In this document: piece by piece, positions 48,134 through 57,152 of the stretch
How the letters are laid out: each line of letters begins with the position of its first letter
How positions within the stretch are numbered: position 1 is the first letter of the stretch
Source: Oceanospirillum sediminis
Lineage (GTDB): Bacteria; Pseudomonadota; Gammaproteobacteria; Pseudomonadales; Halomonadaceae
Assembly (NCBI RefSeq): GCF_014164585.1
Contig: NZ_JACJFM010000021.1
Coordinates: 25,326-89,325, forward strand
Direction: 5' to 3'
Length of the DNA: 64,000 nt
Translations under genes and position numbers: made by a program
Notes under the pieces: generated by a model
Told to the model about the DNA's origin: nothing
The model's input: the letters and a program-made list of their open reading frames with translations, nothing else
Databases searched by the model: none

Positions 48134-49453
48134 ATGTCCCAGATGACACCCCGTGAAATTGTTTCTGAACTGGATCGTTTTATTGTTGGTCAGGCCGATG
48201 CTAAGCGCTCCGTGGCTATTGCTCTGAGAAACCGCTGGCGCAGAATGCAGCTGGACCCGGATCTGAGAGCTGAAGTGACACCAAAAAATATTCTGATGAT
48301 TGGCCCGACCGGTGTGGGTAAAACAGAGATTGCCCGTCGACTGGCTAAGTTATCGAATGCGCCTTTTATCAAGGTTGAAGCGACTAAATTTACTGAAGTT
48401 GGTTATGTCGGACGAGATGTTGAAACCATTATCCGTGATCTGACGGATATGGCGATGAAAATGTTGCGTGAACAGGAGATGACACGGGTACGTTTCCGGG
48501 CTGAAGAAGCTGCGGAAGAGCGTATTCTGGACGCCCTGTTGCCACCGGCTCGAGCTGGTTTTAATGAAGAGCCGGCTCGTGACAGTTCCACTCGTCAGGT
48601 TTTCCGCAAGAAACTGCGTGAAGGTGAGCTGAATGACAAAGAAATTGAGATTGATGTCGCAGCTCCTCAGGTAGGTGTTGAGATTATGGCGCCTCCTGGT
48701 ATGGAGGAAATGACTAATCAGCTGCAGAGTATGTTCTCTAATCTTTCCAATGAGCGTACTAAAAAGCGCAAACTGAAAGTTAAGGATGCTCTGAAGCAGG
48801 CGACGGATGAAGAAGCGGCTAAACTGGTCAACGAAGATGAGCTGAAAACACAGGTTATTGATGCAGTTGAGCAGAACGGTATCGTCTTTATCGATGAAAT
48901 TGATAAGGTAGCAAAACGCTCTGAAAGTGGTGGTGATGTGTCCCGTGAAGGGGTGCAGCGTGATCTGCTGCCATTGATCGAAGGCAGCACTGTATCCACA
49001 AAACACGGCATGGTAAAAACAGATCATATCCTGTTTATTGCTTCAGGTGCGTTCCACCTGAGTAAGCCGTCGGATCTGATTCCTGAGCTACAGGGCCGAC
49101 TACCTATTCGTGTTGAGCTTCAGGCACTGACGCCGGATGACTTTAAACGTATTCTGACAGAGCCGGATGCAGCACTGACGGTTCAGTATAAAGCACTGAT
49201 GCTGACGGAAGGTCTGGATATTGACTTTACAGAAGACGGTATCAGTCGTATTGCAGAAATTGCCTGGCAGGTTAATGAAGGCACTGAGAATATTGGCGCC
49301 CGTCGTTTACATACCGTAATGGAACGCTTACTGGAAGGTATCTCTTTTGCTGCCAGTGATATGACTGATAAAGTGGTGATTGATGAAGCCTATGTTAATG
49401 ACCAGCTGGCAGATCTGGCAACGGATGAAGATCTGAGCCGCTTTATTCTGTAA
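48134..49453 (+). CDS. hslU: ATPase subunit HslU
   Basis: A 439-residue AAA+ unfoldase of the HslUV protease. It begins with [22 protein letters not shown], has Walker [15 protein letters not shown] near 57, Walker [12 protein letters not shown] near 250 and the pore motif GYVGRD near 90. The intermediate I-domain covers about 110-240. The C-terminal SRFIL tail docks into HslV. Length is close to the 443 residues of E. coli. Confidence 0.98.
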   Translation: MSQMTPREIVSELDRFIVGQADAKRSVAIALRNRWRRMQLDPDLRAEVTPKNILMIGPTGVGKTEIARRLAKLSNAPFIKVEATKFTEVGYVGRDVETIIRDLTDMAMKMLREQEMTRVRFRAEEAAEERILDALLPPARAGFNEEPARDSSTRQVFRKKLREGELNDKEIEIDVAAPQVGVEIMAPPGMEEMTNQLQSMFSNLSNERTKKRKLKVKDALKQATDEEAAKLVNEDELKTQVIDAVEQNGIVFIDEIDKVAKRSESGGDVSREGVQRDLLPLIEGSTVSTKHGMVKTDHILFIASGAFHLSKPSDLIPELQGRLPIRVELQALTPDDFKRILTEPDAALTVQYKALMLTEGLDIDFTEDGISRIAEIAWQVNEGTENIGARRLHTVMERLLEGISFAASDMTDKVVIDEAYVNDQLADLATDEDLSRFIL

Positions 49454-49500
49454 GGGCCGGACTGGCCTGATCGGCAGAGTGTTGCAGACTGTAGCAAAGA

Positions 49501-49530
49501 AAAGGGTGGAGCCAGGCTTCACCCTTTTTC
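49501..49530 (+). terminator. hslVU terminator
   Basis: The stem AAAGGGTG / CACCCTTT is extended by a few inner pairs and followed by Ts, 47 bases after the hslU stop. Confidence 0.85.
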
Positions 49531-49633
49531 GTATCCAATAAACAAAACCCTATAATATTCAGGGAGAGTCGCTATGTTCTCTCTGACCTGTGTCTGATTA
49601 ATGTATGGGTAAGAATACCCTGGGAGGGTCTCT

Positions 49634-50020
49634 GTGTCTCAATCCCGAGTGCCGGTGAAAATTAACTACCGGAAAAAAGCGAATTTGCTGGAGTTAGGTT
49701 ATGCCGATGGTGAAAGCTTTGAACTGGAAGCTGAGTTTCTCCGGGTCAACTCACCCTCTGCCGAAGTGAAGGGACATGGAGAAGGCAGTGAAGTACTTCA
49801 GGTGGGCAAGAAGTACGTCACCATTACCGATATTCAGCCTGCCGGGAGTTATGCCATAAAAATCTGTTTTGATGATGGTCATGACAGCGGTCTTTTTTCC
49901 TGGGAGTATCTGTATGAAATTGGTCGTCATAAAGAGGCTTTCTGGCAGGATTATCTGAGAAGAATGAAAGAAGCTGGAGCCAGCCGGGAGCCTTTGTTTA
50001 TCTCGGTGAAGCAGCTCTGA
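49634..50020 (+). CDS. DUF971 (gamma-butyrobetaine hydroxylase N-terminal-like) protein
   Basis: A 128-residue stand-alone DUF971 protein, the domain found at the N-terminus of gamma-butyrobetaine hydroxylase. The conserved LELGYADGESFELEAEFLRVNSPSAEV and GSYAIKICFDDGHDSGLFSWEYLYEIG are present. Stand-alone members have been tied to Fe-S or metal handling, but no activity is firmly known. The start is GTG with GGGAGG upstream. The position between hslVU and ubiE is widely conserved in gammaproteobacteria. Confidence 0.88.
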   Translation: MSQSRVPVKINYRKKANLLELGYADGESFELEAEFLRVNSPSAEVKGHGEGSEVLQVGKKYVTITDIQPAGSYAIKICFDDGHDSGLFSWEYLYEIGRHKEAFWQDYLRRMKEAGASREPLFISVKQL

Positions 50021-50154
50021 TACTGTAAACGGGTGATCTGAGGTTAATTGGCTCCGATACAGATCAGTGATTTATTGCACTCTGGTCTTACAGCAAAGAC
50101 AAAAGCCATTTGCCGGTTTACAATGTGCGCAATTTTTACAGTAAAGGTCCCGTC

Positions 50155-50916
50155 ATGTCTGAAACAGATAAGGATACACAAACTACCCATTTTGGTTATC
50201 AACAGGTTAATGTCGAAGATAAAGCCGATAAAGTGGCCGATGTTTTCCATTCTGTTGCGGCTAAATATGACCTGATGAATGATCTGATGTCTATGGGTAT
50301 TCATCGTCTGTGGAAGCGTATGACGATTGAAATGAGTGGCGTACGCCGGGGTAGTACCGTGCTGGATATTGCTGGTGGCACCGGTGATCTCACGCTGAAA
50401 TTTTCTCGTCTGGTCGGAGCTGAAGGTAAGGTGGTGCTGGCTGATATCAACGACTCCATGTTGAAAGTTGGCCGGGATAAACTGCTGGATAGTGGTTGCA
50501 GCGGCAATGTAGAGTTTGTGCAGGCTAATGCGGAGTGTCTGCCTTTCCCTGATAATACTTTTGACTGTATTACTATTGCTTTTGGTCTGCGTAATGTGAC
50601 GGATAAGGACAAGGCATTGCGTTCTATGGCTCGTATCCTTAAGCCTGGTGGCCGCCTGCTGGTGCTGGAGTTTTCGAAACCGACGAATCCGGTAATGAGC
50701 AAAATCTACGATACCTACTCATTCACGGCACTGCCTTTTATGGGCAAGTTGATCACGAATGATGCTGAGAGTTATCGTTATCTGGCTGAATCGATTCGTA
50801 TGCACCCTGATCAGGAAACCCTTAAAGGTATGATGGAAGAGGCCGGGTTATCCCGAGTGGAATACCACAATATGACCAATGGTGTGGTGGCATTACACCG
50901 TGGGGTGAAGCTCTGA
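50155..50916 (+). CDS. ubiE: Ubiquinone/menaquinone C-methyltransferase UbiE
   Basis: A 253-residue SAM-dependent methyltransferase acting on demethylmenaquinol and the ubiquinone precursor. [20 protein letters not shown] near residue 68 is the SAM motif. [28 protein letters not shown] and the late [11 protein letters not shown] are diagnostic. The ATG at 50155 (MSETDKDTQ) has AAGG eight bases upstream. It is separated from ubiJ by one base. Confidence 0.97.
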   Translation: MSETDKDTQTTHFGYQQVNVEDKADKVADVFHSVAAKYDLMNDLMSMGIHRLWKRMTIEMSGVRRGSTVLDIAGGTGDLTLKFSRLVGAEGKVVLADINDSMLKVGRDKLLDSGCSGNVEFVQANAECLPFPDNTFDCITIAFGLRNVTDKDKALRSMARILKPGGRLLVLEFSKPTNPVMSKIYDTYSFTALPFMGKLITNDAESYRYLAESIRMHPDQETLKGMMEEAGLSRVEYHNMTNGVVALHRGVKL

Positions 50917-50917
50917 A

Positions 50918-51559
50918 ATGCTGAACCATGCGATACTGGAGGTGGCTGAGCAGCTGCTGAGCCCTCTGTTGAAACGGGATCCGGTTGTGCTTAAGCAGCT
51001 TGCTGCTCTGGACGGGAAAGTACTGAGAGTGCGCTGTCTTAAACCGGACAGATCTTTTTTGATATGGCCATCGTCGCAGGGACTGCATCTGGAAACAGAC
51101 CAGGATATTTCAGTTGATACTGAAATCCAGGGCACTGCTGAGCAGTTCAGCCGTTTTTTACTGGCTGATAAAGAGCTGCAGGAGCGTTTATTGTTCCAGG
51201 GGGAGTTAATACTGTCTGGTGATACCGGACTGGTGCGACAGCTCCAGGGCTCGGTTTCTTCTCTTGATCCGGATTGGGCCGGGTTTATTGAACGTGTTAC
51301 CGGAACCTTGCCTGTTGCTATGATAGGGGGAATATCCAGTCGTCTGGCTGCCATCGGTCGTCAGCTGACTGCCTCCGGTCCGGCTGACTGGGCTGAATAT
51401 CTGCAGGAAGAGCTGCGTGTATTACCGGGTGAGTATGAGCAGTCGCAATTTTCGCAACAGGTCAGAAAATTACGGCAAAGCAGCGAACGACTGGATGCTC
51501 GCTTACAGCGGCTGCAACAGCAGCTTGATCAGCTGAATTCCCAGTCTGCCTGTCGTTAA
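50918..51559 (+). CDS. ubiJ: Ubiquinone biosynthesis accessory factor UbiJ
   Basis: A 213-residue SCP2-domain protein that scaffolds the soluble Ubi complex with UbiK. The SCP2 lipid-binding fold spans about 15-115 ([18 protein letters not shown], then [15 protein letters not shown]). A C-terminal coiled coil ([20 protein letters not shown]) is where UbiK is expected to bind. It sits in the ubiE-ubiJ-ubiB operon. Confidence 0.93.
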   Translation: MLNHAILEVAEQLLSPLLKRDPVVLKQLAALDGKVLRVRCLKPDRSFLIWPSSQGLHLETDQDISVDTEIQGTAEQFSRFLLADKELQERLLFQGELILSGDTGLVRQLQGSVSSLDPDWAGFIERVTGTLPVAMIGGISSRLAAIGRQLTASGPADWAEYLQEELRVLPGEYEQSQFSQQVRKLRQSSERLDARLQRLQQQLDQLNSQSACR

Positions 51560-51575
51560 TGTTATCGGAGTCATT

Positions 51576-53207
51576 GTGTCCCGCCTTCGTCGTTTATTAA
51601 AAATTCTGTTCGTTATCAGTCGTTATCGGCTGGATAGTCTTATTCCAGTTGATCGTTTGCCCTGGCTGGTGGCTTTACTGTTACGTTATTCTCCTGTGAA
51701 ACTGGTACCCATCGGTGAACTTTCCCGAGGCGCACGCCTGAGAATGGCACTGGAAGAACTGGGGCCTATCTTTGTCAAATTTGGCCAGATGCTGTCTACC
51801 CGCAGAGATCTGCTGCCGGATGATATTGCAGATGAACTGAAAAAACTGCAGGATCAGGTGCCGCCGTTTGACAGTGCTGTTGCTGTTCGGGAAATTGAAC
51901 AGGCCCTGGGGTTGCCGGTGACGGAACTCTTTTCTGAATTTGATCGGGAGCCTATGGCTTCGGCTTCTATTGCTCAGGTTCATGCTGCGACACTGCATAG
52001 CGGTGAAAAGGTTGTAGTCAAAGTCATACGTCCGGGAATCAAAAAGATTCTGCGTAAGGATATCAAACTATTGTATACCCTGGCCCGCGTGCTCGAACAG
52101 TGGGTACCGGATGCCCACCGTTTGCATCCGGTGGATATCGTAGCGGATTATGAATCGACTTTGTTTGATGAACTGGATCTGCAGAAAGAAGCGGCTAATA
52201 CGTCCCAGCTGAAGCGTAACTTTGAAGGATCTCCGGCACTTTATGTCCCTCAGGTTCACTGGGAGCTGACTCGTCGGAATGTCATGGTACAGGAGCGTAT
52301 TTATGGTATTCCTGTGGCTGAAGTGGATACTCTGATTGCACATGGCGTTGATATGAAAAAGCTGGCGGAACGAGGTGTGGAGGTATTCTTCACCCAGGTG
52401 TTTCGTGATAACTTTTTCCATGCGGATATGCATCCGGGCAATATCTTTATTTCCTTTGATCACCCTCATGATCCTCAGTACATCGGTATCGATTGCGGCA
52501 TCGTGGGCAGTTTGTCAGAAGAGGATCAGCATTATCTGGCGCGGAATCTGCTTGCGTTCTTCCGGCAGGATTATTATGAAGTTGCCCGGCTGCATATTGA
52601 ATCTGGCTGGGTTGGAGAAGGCACTAAGGTTAATGAGTTTGCGACAGCGATTCGTGCGGTATGTGAACCCATTTTCGAAAAACCGCTGAAAGAGATCTCC
52701 TTTGGCCAGGTGTTACTGGGGCTGTTCCAGACAGCAAGACGATACAACATGGAAGTACAACCTCAGCTGGTACTTCTGCAGAAGACATTGCTGAATATTG
52801 AGGGCTTAGGTCGTCAGCTATATCCTGAGCTGGATTTGTGGAGTACAGCTAAGCCCTATCTGGAAGGCTGGATGAAGCAGCGTATGGGGCCAAAAGGCGT
52901 CTGGCAAAATATCAGGACACGTTTTCCAGGCTGGATGGAGCAGATGCCTGAAGTACCTGAACTGGTATACGGTGCTCTGGATCAGGCCCGAAGGGTTGAA
53001 GAACGCCAGCAACGTCAGCAGGAGCTTCTGGTACGCATTGCTGAAGCTTCTGAAAAAAGAGGGCGTATTACCTCAGCCTCTCTGGGCTGGTTGCTGATTC
53101 TGGTCGCTTTGTTATCTGCTGCTGAGGGCTGGCAATGGCTGGCAGAGTTGCCTTTTTACTCGCAATTATTACTGGTGGCGGGAGCAATCCTGTTAGCGCG
53201 GCGCTGA
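51576..53207 (+). CDS. ubiB: Ubiquinone biosynthesis kinase-like protein UbiB
   Basis: A 543-residue ABC1/UbiB atypical kinase. [19 protein letters not shown] near 62 is the KxGQ motif, with ASIAQVHAA (the A-rich loop) and VVVKVIRPG next. The catalytic region [12 protein letters not shown] and IDCGIVG near 285-310 is intact. Two membrane segments lie at the C-terminus. The start is GTG with TCGGAG upstream. It is the last ubi gene, 107 bases before hisE. Confidence 0.96.
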   Translation: MSRLRRLLKILFVISRYRLDSLIPVDRLPWLVALLLRYSPVKLVPIGELSRGARLRMALEELGPIFVKFGQMLSTRRDLLPDDIADELKKLQDQVPPFDSAVAVREIEQALGLPVTELFSEFDREPMASASIAQVHAATLHSGEKVVVKVIRPGIKKILRKDIKLLYTLARVLEQWVPDAHRLHPVDIVADYESTLFDELDLQKEAANTSQLKRNFEGSPALYVPQVHWELTRRNVMVQERIYGIPVAEVDTLIAHGVDMKKLAERGVEVFFTQVFRDNFFHADMHPGNIFISFDHPHDPQYIGIDCGIVGSLSEEDQHYLARNLLAFFRQDYYEVARLHIESGWVGEGTKVNEFATAIRAVCEPIFEKPLKEISFGQVLLGLFQTARRYNMEVQPQLVLLQKTLLNIEGLGRQLYPELDLWSTAKPYLEGWMKQRMGPKGVWQNIRTRFPGWMEQMPEVPELVYGALDQARRVEERQQRQQELLVRIAEASEKRGRITSASLGWLLILVALLSAAEGWQWLAELPFYSQLLLVAGAILLARR

Positions 53208-53314
53208 TCATAGCGGAGTAATGATCTGATGCAATAGCCGTGGCGGATGAATTTTATTATGCTAGTGAACCCTGCTCGTCAGGGCAGAATAAACAGTAAC
53301 AGAGGTTGAGTCCG

Positions 53315-53647
53315 ATGAGCGATGTACTGCAACAGTTAGGTGATATTCTGGAACAACGCCGTCATGGTGATCCAGAATCCTCCTATGTTGCTAAATTACA
53401 CCATAAGGGATTGAACAAAATCCTGGAAAAGGTAGGTGAAGAAGCGACAGAAACCATTATTGCTGCCAAAGATGCTCAGCATAGTGGTGATCACTCTGAC
53501 GTAATTTATGAAACTGCAGATCTGTGGTTTCATAGTCTGGTTGCATTGTCTCATCTGGGAGAATCTCCGCAGGCAGTACTGGACGAACTGGCACGTCGCT
53601 TTGGTATGTCAGGACTTGAAGAAAAAGCATCACGACAGAAATCATAA
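53315..53647 (+). CDS. hisE: Phosphoribosyl-ATP pyrophosphohydrolase
   Basis: A 110-residue MazG-like HisE, second step of histidine synthesis. [19 protein letters not shown] near residue 33 and [19 protein letters not shown] near 60 carry the Mg-binding Glu/Asp residues. The ATG at 53315 has AGAGG nine bases upstream. In Pseudomonas the order here is ubiB-hisI-hisE-tatA; hisI is absent from this window, so only hisE stays in place. Confidence 0.95.
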   Translation: MSDVLQQLGDILEQRRHGDPESSYVAKLHHKGLNKILEKVGEEATETIIAAKDAQHSGDHSDVIYETADLWFHSLVALSHLGESPQAVLDELARRFGMSGLEEKASRQKS

Positions 53648-53690
53648 AATCAGCACGGCAGGGTCGTCTGAATAAACTGGGAGACATTGT

Positions 53691-53957
53691 ATGTTAGGTG
53701 GTATCAGCATTTGGCAGTTACTGATTGTTCTGGGCATTATTATTCTGATTTTCGGAACTAAAAAGCTGAGAAATATTGGTGGCGATCTGGGTGGTGCAGT
53801 AAAAGGTTTCAAAGAAGCCATGAACAACCCGGATGGCGATGATGATAAAGAGGGTAAGGACAAAGACAAAGCTGCTGCTACTGCTCAGACTTCTATTGAA
53901 AAGAAGGAGTCTGATGTGATTGAGGGAACAGCTGAAAAAACTGAACAGAGAAAATAA
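53691..53957 (+). CDS. tatA: Sec-independent translocase subunit TatA
   Basis: An 88-residue TatA. An N-terminal membrane helix ([18 protein letters not shown]) is followed by the [24 protein letters not shown] amphipathic helix, both hallmarks of TatA, and a charged low-complexity tail. GGGAG precedes the ATG. It forms the channel of the folded-protein exporter with tatB and tatC, which follow at 14- and 2-base gaps. Confidence 0.97.
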   Translation: MLGGISIWQLLIVLGIIILIFGTKKLRNIGGDLGGAVKGFKEAMNNPDGDDDKEGKDKDKAAATAQTSIEKKESDVIEGTAEKTEQRK

Positions 53958-53971
53958 TATGAGCCCTGATC

Positions 53972-54403
53972 ATGTTTGATATCGGCTTTTTTGAGTTAAT
54001 AGTCATAGGTGTTCTGGCGCTATTGGTCCTTGGACCAGAGCGCTTGCCTAAGGCGGCCCGGACGACCGGGGTCTGGATTGGGCGTATCAAGCAGAGCTTC
54101 AGCGCCATTCAGCAGGAAGTTAACCAGCAGTTACACATGGAAGAGATGCAACGGCAGCTGGATGAGAACCGTCAAAAACTGGAAGAGACATTGCGTAAGC
54201 AGGAGCAGATGATGACGGATAGCAAGCCACCTGAAGCTCCCGCCGGAGATCCGGATAGCAGACCGTCTGTTTCTTCTCCGGCAGATCAGGCTGTTGCTTC
54301 TCATGATGTGGCTTCAGGTCAATCATCTTCTGCTCCTGTGCAGACTTCATCGAAGATGGACGATAGCTTGTTCGGATCGACACCTTCGGAGCGAAAAGGG
54401 TAA
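53972..54403 (+). CDS. tatB: Sec-independent translocase subunit TatB
   Basis: A 143-residue TatB. The start [26 protein letters not shown] is diagnostic, with Glu8 in the membrane helix as in other TatB proteins. An amphipathic coiled segment and a Ser/Pro-rich tail follow. TatB binds the twin-arginine substrate with TatC. Confidence 0.96.
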   Translation: MFDIGFFELIVIGVLALLVLGPERLPKAARTTGVWIGRIKQSFSAIQQEVNQQLHMEEMQRQLDENRQKLEETLRKQEQMMTDSKPPEAPAGDPDSRPSVSSPADQAVASHDVASGQSSSAPVQTSSKMDDSLFGSTPSERKG

Positions 54404-54405
54404 CT

Positions 54406-55191
54406 ATGAGTCAGACAGAATCTCCGCAGCTGCCGCCGGTTAATGATGATACAGCCAGGCATGCCCCTCTGGTTGAGCACCTGATTGAACTGAGAGGGCG
54501 CCTGCTAAGGGCTGTTTTAGCCATTCTGATCATTTTCGTTGGTATGTATCCTTTTGCTAACGAGCTTTATATGATCGTCTCTGAGCCTTTACGTGCCTTG
54601 CTGCCGGAAGGTACTCAGATGATTGCCACAGAAGTAGCTTCTCCATTTCTTGCGCCATTTAAACTGACGCTGGTACTGGCACTATTTGCTGCTGTGCCTT
54701 ATGTCCTGTTCCAGGCGTGGAGCTTTATTGCTCCCGGTTTATATCAGCATGAGAAAAAAATTGCGGTGCCTCTGCTGGCATCCAGTATTTTTCTCTTTTA
54801 TGCCGGTGCAGTATTTGCCTACTATGTTGTCTTTCCGATCATTTTTGCTTTTTTCACTCAGGCAGGGCCTGGTGATGTAGCTGTTATGACGGATATCAAC
54901 TCCTACCTGAACTTTGTGCTGAAGCTGTTTTTTGCTTTTGGTGTTGCTTTTGAAATACCTGTGGCGACCTTTATTCTGATCTGGACAGGTATAACAACAG
55001 TAGAATCATTATCTGCAAAGCGCCCTTATGTGGTCATAGCCTGCTTCGTAGTCGGTATGTTACTAACCCCTCCTGATGTAATCTCCCAGACATTGCTTGC
55101 TCTGCCCATGTGGGTATTGTATGAGCTGGGTATTCTGATGGGGCGCATGGTTAAGCGTTCAGAGCAGAAACAGGATGATAAGCAGGTCTGA
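54406..55191 (+). CDS. tatC: Sec-independent translocase subunit TatC
   Basis: A 261-residue polytopic protein with six membrane segments. PLVEHLIELRGRLLRA near the N-terminus holds the twin-arginine recognition Glu. PLRALLPEGTQMIATEVASPFLAPFKL and the FAFGVAFEIPVATFILIWTG segment are typical. It follows tatB by two bases and ends in a terminator that overlaps its stop codon. Confidence 0.97.
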   Translation: MSQTESPQLPPVNDDTARHAPLVEHLIELRGRLLRAVLAILIIFVGMYPFANELYMIVSEPLRALLPEGTQMIATEVASPFLAPFKLTLVLALFAAVPYVLFQAWSFIAPGLYQHEKKIAVPLLASSIFLFYAGAVFAYYVVFPIIFAFFTQAGPGDVAVMTDINSYLNFVLKLFFAFGVAFEIPVATFILIWTGITTVESLSAKRPYVVIACFVVGMLLTPPDVISQTLLALPMWVLYELGILMGRMVKRSEQKQDDKQV

Positions 55192-55206
55192 GTACCTGCT
55201 TTTTTT
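55181..55206 (+). terminator. Terminator overlapping the tatC stop codon
   Basis: AGCAGGT (55181-55187) and ACCTGCT (55194-55200) enclose a six-base loop that contains most of the TGA stop, followed by six Ts. The coding end of tatC thus forms part of the stem. Confidence 0.85.
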
Positions 55207-55277
55207 CTGCGCTTAAAGTACCGGCTATGCCGGGTTTGCTATCATTTCTGTAAGATATTTCCGATTCCCTCTTCTTT

Positions 55278-55319
55278 TTGTTCCAGATCAAGAAAAAACT
55301 ATCCCCATTGGTTTTAAAT
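55278..55319 (+). promoter_or_regulatory. Candidate FNR/Anr box and -10 upstream of the ODP operon
   Basis: TTGTTCCAGATCAA (55278-55291) agrees with the FNR consensus TTGATnnnnATCAA at 9 of 10 defined bases. A possible -10, TTAAAT, at 55314-55319 would place the box about 41.5 bases before the start, the usual activating position. The rest of the 320-base gap between tatC and the next gene shows nothing I can name. Confidence 0.5.
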
Positions 55320-55513
55320 GGTTTTTTTATACGAGTACTGAGTAAAAGCGCTGACTGGTACAGGGGCTTTGATCCTGATGGATTTTTATTTTAAGCGACA
55401 TCGTATGTCCTGACTGGATTTCAGTACGCTCTGATACGGTAGTATCGGAAGTCATGATCGGGTAGTGTTGATATCCGGAACAAAATTATTGTTAACATAG
55501 GATGTTTTTGATC

Positions 55514-56287
55514 ATGGTTGATCAGAGCAAGATCCTCTATGAGGATGATGAGCACCAGGTTATCTGGTTCGGATGGGAAGATCATGAACATGAATCGCTG
55601 GTTCAGTCGAATCAGTTATTGGTTGTGAGTGGCGATAATGCTTATCTGTTTGATCCGGGTGGTGCGTTTATTTTTTCAGAAGTAGCGGCTGAAGTGAGTA
55701 AGTATATTTCTCTGAATCAGATCCGTTATATTCTGGCTACACATCAGGATCCTGATGTACTGTCCTCTATTACCCTGTGGCTGAAAGCAACAAACGCTCG
55801 TCTTCTGGTGTCCAGGCTCTGGATTCGTTTTGTGTCACACTTTGGTTTCAGTGACAACTCTCGTCTGATTCCTATTGAGGATCACGGTAAACAGATCCGT
55901 TTGGAAGCCGGGCAGTTCATACAGTTATTGCCAGCCCACTTCCTGCATAGTGAAGGGAACTTCTGTTTTTACGATACTTGCTCAAAAACGCTGTTCTCCG
56001 GTGATATTGGGGCGGCTGTTTTCCCACCAGGAGAGCGCTACCTTTCGGTGACTGACTGGGATAAGCAGGTTGGTTATATGGAAGGTTTTCATCGACGCTA
56101 TATGGGGAATAATGTTGCGTTACGGCGTTGGGTTCAGAGTGTCAGAGGGCTGGATATTGAGCGAATTGTTCCTCAGCATGGGGCCATTATTCCAAAAGAA
56201 TATGTGAATAATTTTTTTGACTGGCTGGAGCAGCTAGAGTGCGGTACAGATCTGATCGATCAGATCTATGATAATGCTCTGGCCTGA
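55514..56287 (+). CDS. MBL-fold ODP (oxygen-binding di-iron) protein, copy 1
   Basis: A 257-residue metallo-beta-lactamase-fold protein of the ODP family, related to the di-iron domain of flavodiiron proteins but without a flavodoxin domain. All six expected iron ligands are present: His77, Asp79, Asp81 (THQDPDV), His142 (PAHFLHSEGNF), Asp164 (FSGDIGAA) and His222 (PQHGAIIP). Known ODP proteins bind O2 and act as sensors or oxidases. The ATG at 55514 is chosen by analogy with its paralogue; an in-frame ATG at 55502 has AGG directly against it. It leads a three-gene unit with copy 2 and an HD-GYP-like gene. Confidence 0.85.
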   Translation: MVDQSKILYEDDEHQVIWFGWEDHEHESLVQSNQLLVVSGDNAYLFDPGGAFIFSEVAAEVSKYISLNQIRYILATHQDPDVLSSITLWLKATNARLLVSRLWIRFVSHFGFSDNSRLIPIEDHGKQIRLEAGQFIQLLPAHFLHSEGNFCFYDTCSKTLFSGDIGAAVFPPGERYLSVTDWDKQVGYMEGFHRRYMGNNVALRRWVQSVRGLDIERIVPQHGAIIPKEYVNNFFDWLEQLECGTDLIDQIYDNALA

Positions 56288-56334
56288 TTTGAAGTGCGTT
56301 GACCTGTCAATAAATATAACAATGAGGTGTGCCG

Positions 56335-57129
56335 ATGGATCAGCAGATAACGCGTGTAGAAGAAAGCCGGATACTGTTTGAAGATGATGAGCATCAGGTC
56401 GTCTGGTTTGGCTGGGAGGAAGCCGAAGGGGCTGATTCCTTTGTTCAGACTAATCAGTGTCTGGTCGTCAATCATGACAAAGGGTATCTGTTTGACCCGG
56501 GAGGAACCTATGTTTTCCACCATGTACTGGAAAACATCATGAAGGTAATCAATCCCCGGCAGATCCGCTATTTGTTTGCTACTCATCAGGACCCGGATGT
56601 GTGCTCATCGATACCTTACTGGATGAAGACTACTGATGCTGATCTGATGATTTCTCGTCTCTGGTTACATTTTGTCTCTCATTTTGGTTTGGAAGATGTC
56701 AGCCGGGTAACCCCTGTGCCTGATGGCGGTGGCAGGATTAAGCTGGATAGCGGTGATTATATTGCCATGATTCCAGCCCACTTTTTGCATAGTGAGGGAA
56801 ACTTCAGTATTTATGACAGCCGCTCAGGTATTCTTTTTTCAGGGGATATAGGCGCTGCTATTTTCCCATCAGGTGAGCGTTATCTGATGGTTGATGACTT
56901 TGATCATCACCTGAAATATATGGAAGGTTTCCATAAACGTTACATGCATAGTAATCAGGTATGTGCTCGTTGGGTTGAATTAGTTCGCCAGTTGGATATC
57001 AGAATGATTGTTCCTCAGCATGGTGCTATTTTCCCTCAGGAGCAAGTAGAAAACTTCCTGAGCTGGTTTAGCGAACTCAGGTGCGGTGGTGATTATATTG
57101 ATAAAATCTACCGTGATGAGCGATTTTAA
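56335..57129 (+). CDS. MBL-fold ODP (oxygen-binding di-iron) protein, copy 2
   Basis: A 264-residue paralogue of the preceding gene, similar along its whole length (shared EDDEHQV-WFGW, RYLFATHQDPDV, PAHFLHSEGNF, SGDIGAAIFP and YMEGFHKRYM). Its ligand set is also complete: His84, Asp86, Asp88, His149, Asp171 and His229. The ATG at 56335 has GAGG at about eight bases. A tandem duplication with both copies kept suggests a heterodimer or two different set-points. It precedes the HD-GYP-like gene by 23 bases. Confidence 0.86.
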   Translation: MDQQITRVEESRILFEDDEHQVVWFGWEEAEGADSFVQTNQCLVVNHDKGYLFDPGGTYVFHHVLENIMKVINPRQIRYLFATHQDPDVCSSIPYWMKTTDADLMISRLWLHFVSHFGLEDVSRVTPVPDGGGRIKLDSGDYIAMIPAHFLHSEGNFSIYDSRSGILFSGDIGAAIFPSGERYLMVDDFDHHLKYMEGFHKRYMHSNQVCARWVELVRQLDIRMIVPQHGAIFPQEQVENFLSWFSELRCGGDYIDKIYRDERF

Positions 57130-57152
57130 ACAGGTCCGGCAGGACAGGATGA

